DNA of 64,000 bases from Pseudoneobacillus sp042683745 (GCF_042683745.1 NZ_JBHUJX010000008.1:1-64000); one strand, 5' to 3'; shown: positions 49,269 through 59,005, counted from the first letter of the stretch. Translations and numbers: made by a program. The notes: a model not told the origin generated them from the letters alone.

Positions 49269-50558
49269 TTGAAATTATCTTTCCGAAAAAAACTGTCGGA
49301 GTCCACCTTAGATTATTCAAAGCAACATGTTGTTTTTACAATAGAAGATCCAACCATACAAACTCAAATTAAGATGATTGATTTAACTAAAAAAGATATT
49401 CAAATATTAAAATCTCTTCAACCATTAATTAAAGAGAATCTTGAGTTTCTTACAGAAAGCTTCTATAATACTTTAAAATTCGAACCGTCACTCACTCAAA
49501 TCATCGAGGATAATAGTTCTATCCAGCGCCTTCGGATAACCTTATCAGAGCATATAAGCGAAATGTTTAGTGGTGAAATCAATCAAGATTTTATTGAAAC
49601 AAGGTATCGAATCGCCAAAGTTCATGTCCGAATTGGACTAAAAACAAATTGGTATATGTGTGCATTTCAAAACTTATTGTTATCCATCATGCAGATACTT
49701 ACTAGCCATATTCTCACTAAGGAAGAATTTCATAAATCTATAGAGGCAGTATCAAAATTATTAAATTTTGAACAACAACTAGTTTTAGAAGCATATGAAA
49801 TGGAAAACGAAAGAATCAGGCAAGAAGAGGCAAAAACAAAAGAAATGCTTAAAATACAACTGCAAGAGTCAGCCATTAATCTTTCCGCTATCTCCGAGGA
49901 AACAACAGCAAGTATTATCGGGTTAAATCAGCAAGTGTTGGAGATGTCTACTTTTTCTAGCTGTAGTTTAGAGGTTGCATCAATGGCAGAGGCGGAATCA
50001 CAAAATGGAAAACGAGAAATAGACTTACAAAATGATTTAATGAAAAAAATATCAGAAAGAGTAAATAATATTTCGAGCGAGATGAATGTTTTAAATATGA
50101 CTTCTACTAAAATAAAGGATATTGTTACGGTTGTCACTAAAATTGCTGAACAAACAAATCTTCTAGCTCTTAACGCAGCAATTGAAGCAGCCAGGGCGGG
50201 AGAGAGTGGAAAAGGCTTCACGATCGTTGCGTATGAAGTAAGGAAGTTAGCGGAAGAAACAAAGAATTCCGTTGAAGGAATTGAAGAGTTAATACGAACA
50301 ACGAACGCTCAAATTGATAATATTTCTGTAACAACATCAGACACTAACGACCTAATTATTAAAGCATCGAAGAAAATCGAAGAAATCAATATATTTTTCG
50401 ACTCCATTTTATTTATTATGGAAAAAAATAAGAATCAAAGTAAAGTAACAGAACAAAGATTAGAAGAATTAGTAAGTATAAGTGAGGATATTTCGAAAGC
50501 ATCTGAACAAATATCTGTAACCTTTGAAAAGCTATCCCAACTTTCTACAGTTATATAA
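49269..50558 (+). CDS. hemAT: HemAT-like globin-coupled chemoreceptor
   Basis: 429 residues (HemAT of B. subtilis 432), TTG or nearby start at 49269; the frame begins MKLSFRKKLSESTLDY. Globin sensor (about 35-180) with proximal haem His119 in AKVHVRIGL, then methyl-accepting signalling domain (about 210-425) with AEQTNLLALNAAIEAARAGESGKGFTIVAYEVRKLAEET. Soluble oxygen sensor for aerotaxis. A TAGGG palindrome 60 bases upstream is shared with two other signalling units. The terminator-like hairpin 50574-50612 follows. Confidence 0.93.
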   Translation: MKLSFRKKLSESTLDYSKQHVVFTIEDPTIQTQIKMIDLTKKDIQILKSLQPLIKENLEFLTESFYNTLKFEPSLTQIIEDNSSIQRLRITLSEHISEMFSGEINQDFIETRYRIAKVHVRIGLKTNWYMCAFQNLLLSIMQILTSHILTKEEFHKSIEAVSKLLNFEQQLVLEAYEMENERIRQEEAKTKEMLKIQLQESAINLSAISEETTASIIGLNQQVLEMSTFSSCSLEVASMAEAESQNGKREIDLQNDLMKKISERVNNISSEMNVLNMTSTKIKDIVTVVTKIAEQTNLLALNAAIEAARAGESGKGFTIVAYEVRKLAEETKNSVEGIEELIRTTNAQIDNISVTTSDTNDLIIKASKKIEEINIFFDSILFIMEKNKNQSKVTEQRLEELVSISEDISKASEQISVTFEKLSQLSTVI

Positions 50559-50573
50559 AGATTTTCACAAAAA

Positions 50574-50612
50574 AAATCTTCTTCCTATAGGACTAAAGGA
50601 GATTTTTTTTTG
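50574..50612 (+). terminator. Terminator after the HemAT-like gene
   Basis: AAATCT / AGATTT pairing around an inner TCCTATAGGA palindrome, followed by eight or nine T. Confidence 0.6.
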
Positions 50613-50653
50613 TCAAAAAGATTATTGATAATCAATAAATGGGAAAAGGAGTT

Positions 50654-50676
50654 TTTTTAGGGAACCCCCCTATATT
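50654..50676. promoter_or_regulatory. TAGGG-type palindrome before the sda-like gene
   Basis: TTTTTAGGG... five bases (AACCC), CCCTATATT; TAGGG/CCCTA halves with the same 5-base spacing as the site at 49187, 55 bases before the start. Confidence 0.5.
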
Positions 50677-50730
50677 TAGTAGGTTGATAATTTTGTAGAC
50701 TAATAAAGATGTGATGAAAGGAGAATCTAT

Positions 50731-50934
50731 ATGTCCTGGCAAAATAAAATCGACGACAGTATGCTCATAAAAATTTATTTTGAAGCGAAAAAAAAGCATG
50801 TTGATCAATCTTTTCTCGATCTAATTATTAATGAAATCAATGTAAGGGGAATTTTAGTAACAAGAAAAAGCGAACATTTCGTTCAAATACATGATTACAT
50901 TATGGAGGAACAACATGAAATCATTAAAATCTAA
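50731..50934 (+). CDS. Sda-like sporulation kinase inhibitor
   Basis: 67 residues, ATG after AAAGGAG. IDDSMLIKIYFEAKKKHVDQSFLDLIINEINVRGI follows the Sda pattern (two antiparallel helices that block histidine kinase KinA/KinB dimerisation). The C-terminal extension (about 42-67, TRKSEHFVQIHDYIMEEQHE) is longer than typical Sda and overlaps the chemoreceptor start by 20 bases. Sits in an operon with that receptor, so it may instead target a kinase in the signalling cluster. Confidence 0.75.
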   Translation: MSWQNKIDDSMLIKIYFEAKKKHVDQSFLDLIINEINVRGILVTRKSEHFVQIHDYIMEEQHEIIKI

Positions 50935-52888
50935 ATTGCTAATTGTTATTATTCCTATTTTTATTCTGGCTTTAAGTGGTATTTCTTATATTAATCACAA
51001 TAAAGCATCTGATTTTTTACAAAATTCATTCCAGAAAGAAGCAAATGTAAAGCTTGAAAAGATTCAAACGAAGGTCGATGATTGGTTAATAAATCATATA
51101 GATGTCGTATCAACAATGGCACTTAACGGCGATTTACAAACAGATAATCTTGAAAAACGAGAATTGTATTTTGAAAGTATGATTAAGTTGCATCCAGAGT
51201 TTGAAATGGTTTATATTTCTGACCTAACTGGAAAACACACGATAACATCCTTGAATAACGATCAAACTGATATATCAGAAAGGGACCACTTTATACGTTC
51301 TATCCAAGGTGAAACTGTTGTAAGTGAACCGCTTATATCCAAAGCATCTGGCAATATGGTTATAGTCGTTTCTACTCCTATTTATGCGGACGATCAAATA
51401 ACAGGCGTAGTTGGGGCAACAATCCAAATCGAGAATTTACTAAATATTGTTGTTAAGGAAAAAGTAGGTAAGACAGGTTATCCATATATCTTCAATAAGG
51501 ACGGTTTAGTACTGGCTCATCCGAAGAAAGAAAATATTTTAAAGCTGAACTTAAAAGATATTGGAGATAAAGACTTAACAGCAGCCATCACAAAAGCAAT
51601 GAATGGAGAAAACGGCTTTGTCGAGTATACGTTTGAAGATATTCCGAAATATGTTTTCTATACAAAATCAACGGTAAACGAATGGGGAATAAGTGTTACT
51701 GCACCAATTTCAGAAGCGACGGAGCAAATGTATTATTTAGCAAAATTATCTTTAGTTACCGCTGGAGTTGTACTGATATTCACAGTGATTATCATTATGC
51801 TTTTTTCAACAAGATTTGTTAAACCAATTCAAAAGCTAAGTGAGATGACAAAGCAAATTGCTAGTGGAGATTTAACAATTAAAAATACGTTTCATTCAAA
51901 AGATGAAATCGGTCAACTAAATCAGCATTTCAAACATATGATTGAGAGTATGCAAAGTCTATTATATAAGATTAAAGATGTTTCCTCCCATTTAAAGAAC
52001 TCATCACATATTCTTGAAAGAAGTAGTGGAGAAACGAAGGAAGCAGCGGAGCAAGTGGCTGTCACGATTTCTGAGCTGGCAAGTGGGACGAGTGATATTG
52101 CGATGTCTGTTCAAGGAATTGCCGGTGAAATGAATCAAGTGAAAGATACAATGGAACAGGTAACTGTGATTAATTCTGAAATGCTTCATAATTTTAATGA
52201 GACTCAAAGGATTACACAGTCAGGTGAAAAAGAAGCTCGCTTTGCCATTGAAAAAATGAATGATATAAAAGAAAAATCGGAAGAAAATGTTGAAATGATG
52301 CACCATTTAGGAAATAAAAATAAAGAAATTAATAGTATAGTAGCCATGATAAATAATATAGCAGCGCAAACGAATTTATTAGCCTTAAATGCTAGTATCG
52401 AAGCAGCAAGAGCTGGGGAACATGGTCGAGGATTTAGTGTGGTTGCTGAGGAAGTGAGAAAGTTAGCAGAAGAAACAGCTAAAGCAACAAGTCAAATTCA
52501 ACATATTATTAGCGAAACGCAAGAGCAAACGGTTAAAGCCATTCAATCTATTGAAATGGAACAACAGCATATTAATGAAGGATTAGATAAGGTCAATGAT
52601 GTAGGTGAATCATTTATTTCGATTAATGAAATGATGAACAAAGTGGTCGTTGAAGCTAGAGCGCTGGATGATTTCATAACAATTCTAAAAGACAAAGCAA
52701 CAGTAATTGGATTAAATATAGAGAATATCTCTGCAGTTACAGAAGAAGCTTCAGCTGGAGCGGAAGAGGTAAGTGCTGCAAGCCAACAGCAGGCAGCATC
52801 GTCCAACCAAATATCAAAGGATGCAGAATCATTAAGCGAACTAGCAAAGTCACTAGAAAAAATTACTAGCCAATTTAAACTTGAATAA
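50915..52888 (+). CDS. Methyl-accepting chemotaxis protein, dCache type
   Basis: 657 residues, ATG after GGAGGAACAAC. TM1 about 8-26 (LLIVIIPIFILALSGISYI), extracellular dCache ligand domain (about 30-275) with FIRSIQGETVVSEPLISKASGNMVIVVSTPI and DGLVLAHPKKENIL, TM2 about 278-300, HAMP (about 302-355), cytoplasmic signalling hairpin with AAQTNLLALNASIEAARAGEHGRGFSVVAEEVRKLAEET. Related to McpA/TlpA of B. subtilis. Confidence 0.95.
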   Translation: MKSLKSKLLIVIIPIFILALSGISYINHNKASDFLQNSFQKEANVKLEKIQTKVDDWLINHIDVVSTMALNGDLQTDNLEKRELYFESMIKLHPEFEMVYISDLTGKHTITSLNNDQTDISERDHFIRSIQGETVVSEPLISKASGNMVIVVSTPIYADDQITGVVGATIQIENLLNIVVKEKVGKTGYPYIFNKDGLVLAHPKKENILKLNLKDIGDKDLTAAITKAMNGENGFVEYTFEDIPKYVFYTKSTVNEWGISVTAPISEATEQMYYLAKLSLVTAGVVLIFTVIIIMLFSTRFVKPIQKLSEMTKQIASGDLTIKNTFHSKDEIGQLNQHFKHMIESMQSLLYKIKDVSSHLKNSSHILERSSGETKEAAEQVAVTISELASGTSDIAMSVQGIAGEMNQVKDTMEQVTVINSEMLHNFNETQRITQSGEKEARFAIEKMNDIKEKSEENVEMMHHLGNKNKEINSIVAMINNIAAQTNLLALNASIEAARAGEHGRGFSVVAEEVRKLAEETAKATSQIQHIISETQEQTVKAIQSIEMEQQHINEGLDKVNDVGESFISINEMMNKVVVEARALDDFITILKDKATVIGLNIENISAVTEEASAGAEEVSAASQQQAASSNQISKDAESLSELAKSLEKITSQFKLE

Positions 52889-52892
52889 TAGT

Positions 52893-52931
52893 AAAAAGGA
52901 GAGGAAATCAATATTTCCTTCCTTTTTTTAT
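52893..52931 (+). terminator. Terminator after the chemoreceptor
   Basis: AAAGGA(G)AGGAAA / TTTCCTTCCTTT stem with one bulge, then a T-run. Confidence 0.8.
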
Positions 52932-53030
52932 ATATTTTTTGAAAGCTTTGTGAAGTGCATCATCCGTCAATCATTATGGTGTATATTTAGTTTAAAGATA
53001 TAGGGCGAAAGACTTAGATGTAGTAAAAAA

Positions 53031-53041
53031 GGGGGGGGGGG
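53031..53041 (+). repeat. Eleven-G homopolymer in the ribosome-site position of the response regulator
   Basis: TAAAAAA then eleven G (53031-53041), then CATGCA and the ATG at 53048. No other ribosome binding site is visible, so the G-run itself must serve. Length change would alter spacing. Confidence 0.8.
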
Positions 53042-53047
53042 CATGCA

Positions 53048-53704
53048 ATGAATATGATAAAAGTTTTAATTGCAGATGATCATAAAATCGTTCAATCTGG
53101 ATTAGCCATGCTAATCAATGGACAGCCCGATATTCAAGTTGTAGGAACAGCATCGGACGGATTAGAGGCGTATCATAAATGTATAGAACTTCAACCTAAT
53201 GTTGTGTTAATGGATTTAAATATGCCTCCCGGTGAAAATGGTTTAATGGCAACAAAACGGATTAAAGAATCGTGCCTTGATACAAAGGTATTGATTCTAA
53301 CGATGCATGATGAAAGAGATTATATTTTTAAAGTATTACATTCGGGTGCATCTGGATATTTGTTAAAAAGCTCAGAGGACATGGACTTAATTAACGCAAT
53401 TCGAACCGTATTTCGAGGTCAGGCATACTTGTACCCGCGTGCTACGACTTTATTGATTGAAGATTATTTGAAACGTACAGTGGATGATCAGGAAAGCAAG
53501 TTAATGTTGTTATCTAGACGTGAACAAGAGGTATTATCATATCTTGCGAAGGGATATTCCAATAAGGAAATAAGTGAACTCTTATTTGTATCTGTGAAAA
53601 CAATAGAGGCACATAGGGCGAATCTTATGCAAAAGTTAAAGCTGCATACAAGACCAGAGCTTGTTAAATATGCACTTCGAAACGGCTTGCTAGATTTTGA
53701 ATAA
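53048..53704 (+). CDS. NarL-family response regulator
   Basis: 218 residues. Receiver domain (1 to about 125) with acidic pocket D10-D11, phospho-acceptor Asp56 in VLMDLNMP and Lys in GYLLKSSEDMD; LuxR-type HTH (about 150-215) with LSRREQEVLSYLAKGYSNKEISELLFVSVKTIEAHRANLMQKL. Start: ATG 53048 or ATG 53054, six or twelve bases after an 11-G tract. Pairs with the histidine kinase 25 bases downstream. A candidate to bind the TAGGG palindromes of the cluster, as yet unsupported. Confidence 0.95.
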   Translation: MNMIKVLIADDHKIVQSGLAMLINGQPDIQVVGTASDGLEAYHKCIELQPNVVLMDLNMPPGENGLMATKRIKESCLDTKVLILTMHDERDYIFKVLHSGASGYLLKSSEDMDLINAIRTVFRGQAYLYPRATTLLIEDYLKRTVDDQESKLMLLSRREQEVLSYLAKGYSNKEISELLFVSVKTIEAHRANLMQKLKLHTRPELVKYALRNGLLDFE

Positions 53705-53728
53705 ACTAGAAAAAAGAAGGTTTTTTTG

Positions 53729-55153
53729 ATGGTAACCATTAAGAAAAAAATACATCTTTTAACCACTTTTATGATTGTTTTAACGGGATCTGGTATGCTT
53801 TCGTTGCATTTTTACGATTACTGGAATTTGATTGTCCAAAATGAATTTAATAAAACACAATCAATGGCTTTATTATTAGATAAACAACTTGAAGGAACGT
53901 TTGATGAATTGTTAAAGGAGACAGGGCAATTAGATAGACGTGAGCAAGTTGCTATACTAAATAGCAAATTACAACCAATTATCGATAAAATGTCCAAATC
54001 ATTTCCCGATTATGGAGCAGGTTATTATTCTAAAAAATTGAATTCAATTGTAGCATACGGACCTGAATTTGACCAAGAAGAACTAAGAGATTTACATCAA
54101 TCACATAAGGCAAGAATGGTGTTTATAACAAAAAAGAGCTATCAATTTAAGGATTACTCGCAAACAAGAGATAAGCAGGTGATAGCGACTATTTATCCTA
54201 TTATTAGACAGGGTGAGGTCATTGGACTTGTCTGGGCCTCGATTCCATCTATAGATGTATTGGAGCTTTTTTTAAAACAGATGAAGAGTCGAATTCTTCT
54301 ATTAGGCTTCATGTTATTTGTTGCTTATTTAGGGACTAGATATATTACTAAGCAACATGAAAAAAGTTTAGCTATTTTCCGAAAGCGTGTTCGGAACTTA
54401 GATATAACAGAAAAAGAGTCACATGAAATTATGCCAGAGGTTTTGACTATTTACCAAGAGGTATTGGACGCTAGGAAGACAATTGTTGAAAATGAGAGAA
54501 AATACCAACGAGACATTACGGATAAAATTTTAAGAGCCCAAGAACAAGAACGGAAACGAATATCAAGAGAGCTGCATGATGGTGTGGGCCAATGGTTATT
54601 TAGTATTTTAGTAACTTTAAAGCTACTTAAAGAAGAAAAAAAGAATGAGATTATTAAAGCGGAACAAATCCAAACCATTGAACAATTGACAAAGATTTCA
54701 ATGGATGAGATTAAAAGAATTGCATTAGATTTGAGACCAGCCTCATTAGACGATCTAGGTCTGATTCCCTCTATAAGATCATTAATTGATCGGTACGGAA
54801 CCACCTTTCAAATGAAAGTTGTTTTTGAAGTTAAAAATAAAGTGAAAAAACTTAATCCTGATCTACAAACGACACTTTATCGAATATGTCAAGAGTCCCT
54901 AACAAATATTGCTAAATATGCGAAAACGGATAAAGTTTTTATTACAATAGGTATTCGAAATGAAGAAGTTTTCCTTGAAATCATGGATAAGGGAATTGGG
55001 TTTCAATATTTATCCGAGGCCTTAAATGCCAATGGGGGATTAGGTCTACACGGAATGGAAGAAAGAACGAAATTACATGGCGGTACTTTTAAAGTGATTT
55101 CAAAGTTGGGTGAAGGAACGACAATTTTGGTTTATATACCAATTGAAATGTAA
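53729..55153 (+). CDS. Sensor histidine kinase (HisKA_3 type)
   Basis: 474 residues. TM about 7-28, extracellular Cache-like sensor (about 35-180, YGAGYYSKKLNSIVAYGPEF), TM about 188-206, coiled linker, dimerisation domain with His283 in SRELHDGVGQWLFSILVTLKLL, and ATPase domain with GLGLHGMEER. Membrane sensor that phosphorylates the response regulator upstream. Cache layout resembles AtoS/DctS-like or ResE-like sensors; signal unknown. Confidence 0.93.
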   Translation: MVTIKKKIHLLTTFMIVLTGSGMLSLHFYDYWNLIVQNEFNKTQSMALLLDKQLEGTFDELLKETGQLDRREQVAILNSKLQPIIDKMSKSFPDYGAGYYSKKLNSIVAYGPEFDQEELRDLHQSHKARMVFITKKSYQFKDYSQTRDKQVIATIYPIIRQGEVIGLVWASIPSIDVLELFLKQMKSRILLLGFMLFVAYLGTRYITKQHEKSLAIFRKRVRNLDITEKESHEIMPEVLTIYQEVLDARKTIVENERKYQRDITDKILRAQEQERKRISRELHDGVGQWLFSILVTLKLLKEEKKNEIIKAEQIQTIEQLTKISMDEIKRIALDLRPASLDDLGLIPSIRSLIDRYGTTFQMKVVFEVKNKVKKLNPDLQTTLYRICQESLTNIAKYAKTDKVFITIGIRNEEVFLEIMDKGIGFQYLSEALNANGGLGLHGMEERTKLHGGTFKVISKLGEGTTILVYIPIEM

Positions 55154-55217
55154 CAATGAGTTAGGAAAAATCAGATTGTGTAGAAAATTGTATAAAATTA
55201 GGGTAAGAAATTTGTTT

Positions 55218-55235
55218 TATAGGGAATTCCCTTAT
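55218..55235. promoter_or_regulatory. TAGGG-type palindrome before the MASE3-GGDEF-EAL gene
   Basis: TATAGGGAATTCCCTTAT: TAGGG, four bases, CCCTTA. Third copy of this element in the signalling cluster, about 107 bases before the start. Confidence 0.5.
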
Positions 55236-55341
55236 TCTTCTTTTCCTCTTTTTTCGACATACTAAAACATGAGTGTTTCTTTCGGCTATTGTAATTGCAA
55301 GCTATTAAACTAATATGCAATTAATATAGGAGTGCAAAATA

Positions 55342-57837
55342 ATGAATTGGAAAATAGAAATGAGGGCTTACATAACGATTTTCATTGGATTGGTTTTATT
55401 GTTGGGAACAAAATATATTGGTCACACTTTTGAAAAATTTTATGACCCTAATAATTTTTTATCTTTACATACTTTGATTGAATTTTTATGTATTTCCATT
55501 TCCTTTTCAATATTTATACAAGGGTGGATGATTTTCACTCATACATTATCGAAATACCGAGTCATGATAGCATTATTATTTTTTGTAATGGGTATTTTAG
55601 ATATTCTCCATACCTTATCTTATAAAGGGATGCCGTTCTTTCTAGAGGAAAGCTCTGTAGAAAGAGCAACTTGGCTATGGATTATCTCGAGAGTAATTCT
55701 CTCTTTAGGGTTATTTATGATCATCTATCAAAAGGATAAGGAAATAACGAAGGGTGCTAGATGGGGGCTACTATCTCTTACAGCTTTACTCGTTATTTCG
55801 ATTGGTAATACTGTATTTTTGTGGGAAGACCAGCTTCCTATCTTAATTGATGCAGAGTCGGGTCCAACTAACATAAAAAGAATTTTAGAATACATCATAT
55901 CTTTTATTTTTCTTTTAACTATTCTAATCCAAGTGAAGCGATACCGAGAATCGAAGGATCTATTAATTATTCCTTTTATTTTAGCTATCACATTTTCTTT
56001 ATATAGTGAACTAATGTTTACAGTTTATAAAAATGTGTACGATTTAGATAATCTACTAGGCCATTTATTTAAATTGGCTGGGTATTATTTTTTTATGAAA
56101 GGAATCTTTATTTCCACAATTAAAGTACCTTTCATGAAAGAAAAGGAAGCAAAACAGGCATTAGAAACAAACGAAAAACAACTTAATACGATTCTATCAA
56201 TGATTCCGACAGGTATTACAATTACGGACTCAAATGGTTCAAACTATTATGCAAATAAAGCAGCTGAAACGATATTAAATCTATCAAATGAAGAAATCAT
56301 TTCGAGAGAAGTGACAAATCCAAAGTGGAAACTAAAAACATTAGATGGAATTGATTTTCCAGAAGAGGAACATGTTTTTCATACGGTTACAAAGACAAAG
56401 GAATCGGTATATGATGTAAAATGCATGTTGGATGGAGAAAAACGCACTGTCTTATCTATTAATGCTGCTCCCATTTTTAATGCACACGGACAAATTGAAG
56501 GTATTATCAATACGTTAACAGATATTACCGAGAAGGTAATGGCTGAAAAGAAAATTCATAGTCTTGCCTATGAGGATGAACTAACTGGCCTACCTAATCG
56601 TCATGCATTTATTGAAAAAGTTTCAAGTATGATGGATGATTCAAAATTAAATATAAATCTCTCTCTTTTACTTATTAATATTAATCGTTTTAAAAATGTG
56701 AATGACACATTAGGGACAGAAATTGGAGATTTTGTTTTAAAAGTCGTAGCAGAGCGATTAAGATTGTTCGATCATTCATTGGGTTTTATAGCTAGAATCG
56801 GACCTGATGAATTCGTCATTATGACTGAAAATAAAAGTGATATGAAGGAATACGCAAAAAAACTAGTTAAAGTTATGGAAGAACCAATTAGAGGAGAAGA
56901 GTTAAAATTCCATATTTCTGTTTCTATTGGTATTACTTCAATAGATAAATACATAGGTGATGAGGAGTTTATTACACAAGCAAATATTGCCTTAGCTGAA
57001 GCGAAAAAGTCAGAGCTTCCGTTTGTTTTATTCGATCCTAATATGAGTCGTAAATTGCTTGAAAAAGTAGCCCTTGAAAATGATTTACGTAGAGCCATTA
57101 ATCAGGAAGAATTGTCATTATACTATCAACCGCAAGTAAATTCTTGTACAGGAAAAATGATCGGTGTAGAAGCATTAGTAAGATGGAATCACCCTGAAAA
57201 TGGTATTGTTTCACCAGGAAAGTTCATACCAATTGCAGAGGAAACAGGATTAATCGTCCCTATTGGAAAATGGGTTATTAATGAAGCTTGTCGACAAATG
57301 AAAGAATGGCAATTAAAGGGCTATCCATCAATGAAAATCTCTGTCAATCTTTCTTTCCGTCAGTTCTTTCAAGAAGATTTGATCGAAACAGTTTCAGATG
57401 CTCTTCAAAACTCAGGACTGGACCCACAATTTCTGGAACTTGAGATAACGGAAAGTATGACGATCAATGTAAATTTGGCGATCAAAATTTTGAATCAATT
57501 AAAGGAATTAGGTGTAAGTATTGCTGTAGACGATTTTGGTACTGGTTATAGCTCATTAAGTTATTTAAATAAGTATCCGATTGACCTTTTAAAAATTGAT
57601 CAAAGCTTTATTCGAAATATTAATATCGATAAAAATTACGAGGTTTTGCTTGGAACTATTATCTCAATGGCACAACATTTAAATCTAGAACTCATTGCAG
57701 AAGGTGTTGAAACAGTAGAACAAGTTAATTTCCTAAAGGAAAAGCAGTGTCTTGGAATTCAAGGATATCTCATTAGTAAGCCAATGACAAATATTGATTT
57801 TGAGAGATTTCTTGAAATGAACACGATTTTAATTTAA
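55342..57837 (+). CDS. MASE3-PAS-GGDEF-EAL cyclic di-GMP protein
   Basis: 831 residues, ATG after TAGGAGTGC. MASE3 membrane sensor with about seven helices (1-260), PAS (about 275-400), GGDEF domain (about 405-570) with motif GPDEF at 487-491 instead of GGDEF, and EAL domain (about 580-830) with intact E610-A-L, ELEITES, DDFGTGYSSL and AEGVET. So it probably degrades c-di-GMP and the GGDEF part is likely regulatory. Confidence 0.93.
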   Translation: MNWKIEMRAYITIFIGLVLLLGTKYIGHTFEKFYDPNNFLSLHTLIEFLCISISFSIFIQGWMIFTHTLSKYRVMIALLFFVMGILDILHTLSYKGMPFFLEESSVERATWLWIISRVILSLGLFMIIYQKDKEITKGARWGLLSLTALLVISIGNTVFLWEDQLPILIDAESGPTNIKRILEYIISFIFLLTILIQVKRYRESKDLLIIPFILAITFSLYSELMFTVYKNVYDLDNLLGHLFKLAGYYFFMKGIFISTIKVPFMKEKEAKQALETNEKQLNTILSMIPTGITITDSNGSNYYANKAAETILNLSNEEIISREVTNPKWKLKTLDGIDFPEEEHVFHTVTKTKESVYDVKCMLDGEKRTVLSINAAPIFNAHGQIEGIINTLTDITEKVMAEKKIHSLAYEDELTGLPNRHAFIEKVSSMMDDSKLNINLSLLLININRFKNVNDTLGTEIGDFVLKVVAERLRLFDHSLGFIARIGPDEFVIMTENKSDMKEYAKKLVKVMEEPIRGEELKFHISVSIGITSIDKYIGDEEFITQANIALAEAKKSELPFVLFDPNMSRKLLEKVALENDLRRAINQEELSLYYQPQVNSCTGKMIGVEALVRWNHPENGIVSPGKFIPIAEETGLIVPIGKWVINEACRQMKEWQLKGYPSMKISVNLSFRQFFQEDLIETVSDALQNSGLDPQFLELEITESMTINVNLAIKILNQLKELGVSIAVDDFGTGYSSLSYLNKYPIDLLKIDQSFIRNINIDKNYEVLLGTIISMAQHLNLELIAEGVETVEQVNFLKEKQCLGIQGYLISKPMTNIDFERFLEMNTILI

Positions 57838-57889
57838 ATAGTTATTCATCATGATGATTGGCTAGATTAATTTTTCTTTGAGGTGTGCA

Positions 57890-58984
57890 ATGATTAAATC
57901 GCTTTTTACGAACATGGCGTATATTATTAGTTTTACATTTATAATAGCCAAATTGAAGGATGTTCTTAGTAGTTATCTGATTCAATTCCGTTATGTAAAG
58001 CCATTACTTATAGGGATATTCTCAGTAATTATTATGCAAGAGCAAATCACTATGAATGGAATGGTATTTGATCTTAGATGTGTCCCTTTACTTTGGCTGT
58101 CTCTTTTAAGAGGTTGGAAAATGGGATTCTTAGCCGCCGTCTTTCCGCTCATTTATCGTTTAAATATGGGTGGGCCAACTGTTCTAATTGGAACAGTTGT
58201 CACCATTATTCTCCCGGTGATCATAGGTGCTCTCTTTCATGAGAAAGAGCAGGCTCACGAAAAATTTAAACGATTAAACTTGAATCGAGTTATTTTAAGT
58301 AGCTCTATTTATTTTTTATTAAACTACATATTAGGGGTACTTACATTAGAATTACTGGCAATGGACTGGTTGGAGATTTCATTTTTCATGCTCATTTGTG
58401 GCATGTTATCCATTATTGCGATTACACTTATCATGAATGATGATAGCAATGTCAAAATAAGAAGAAATGAATTGATCCAACTTTCCACTTATGATGATAA
58501 AACTCAATTATTAAATTTCCGAACCTTTCTTGATCTAGTAGACAAAAAAGTAATGAATGGTATGAATGGTTATATTTTAATGATCGATATCGATCATTTT
58601 AAAATGTACAATGATACTTATGGACATACAGCAGGGGACGAGATTATTCGAAAAATAGGTGAAATTCTAAAATCATCTATTTCAGAAAAAGATCTTGCAG
58701 GTCGCTTTGGCGGTGAGGAATTTATCGTCTTTTTGCAAACAAATTCAAAGGCTGATGTTATCCTTTTTATTAAGAAGATAAAAACAAAACTAAAGGAAGC
58801 GGAATTTGAAGGGGCAAGCACACAACCGATAGGGCAAATTACCGTTTCAATCGGAGTAAGTCAGTCCACTCATCATATTCATGAGATGCTAGAACAAGCA
58901 GATAAAGCTCTATATCAATCCAAACATGAGGGTAGATGTCGCTTTACTTTTTATAATTTTAAAAAAACAATGAGGATGACGTAA
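57890..58984 (+). CDS. 5TM-LYT diguanylate cyclase
   Basis: 364 residues, ATG after GAGGTG. N-terminal five- or six-helix 5TM-5TMR_LYT sensor (about 1-190; YVKPLLIGIFSVIIMQEQITMNG and FDLRCVPLLWLSLLRGWKMGFLAAVFP), then GGDEF domain (about 195-360) with intact GGEEF (274-278). Makes c-di-GMP; complements the phosphodiesterase upstream. No RxxD inhibitory site directly before the motif (SEKDLAG). Confidence 0.93.
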   Translation: MIKSLFTNMAYIISFTFIIAKLKDVLSSYLIQFRYVKPLLIGIFSVIIMQEQITMNGMVFDLRCVPLLWLSLLRGWKMGFLAAVFPLIYRLNMGGPTVLIGTVVTIILPVIIGALFHEKEQAHEKFKRLNLNRVILSSSIYFLLNYILGVLTLELLAMDWLEISFFMLICGMLSIIAITLIMNDDSNVKIRRNELIQLSTYDDKTQLLNFRTFLDLVDKKVMNGMNGYILMIDIDHFKMYNDTYGHTAGDEIIRKIGEILKSSISEKDLAGRFGGEEFIVFLQTNSKADVILFIKKIKTKLKEAEFEGASTQPIGQITVSIGVSQSTHHIHEMLEQADKALYQSKHEGRCRFTFYNFKKTMRMT

Positions 58985-59005
58985 TTTTAATGAAAGGTGT
59001 CTACA

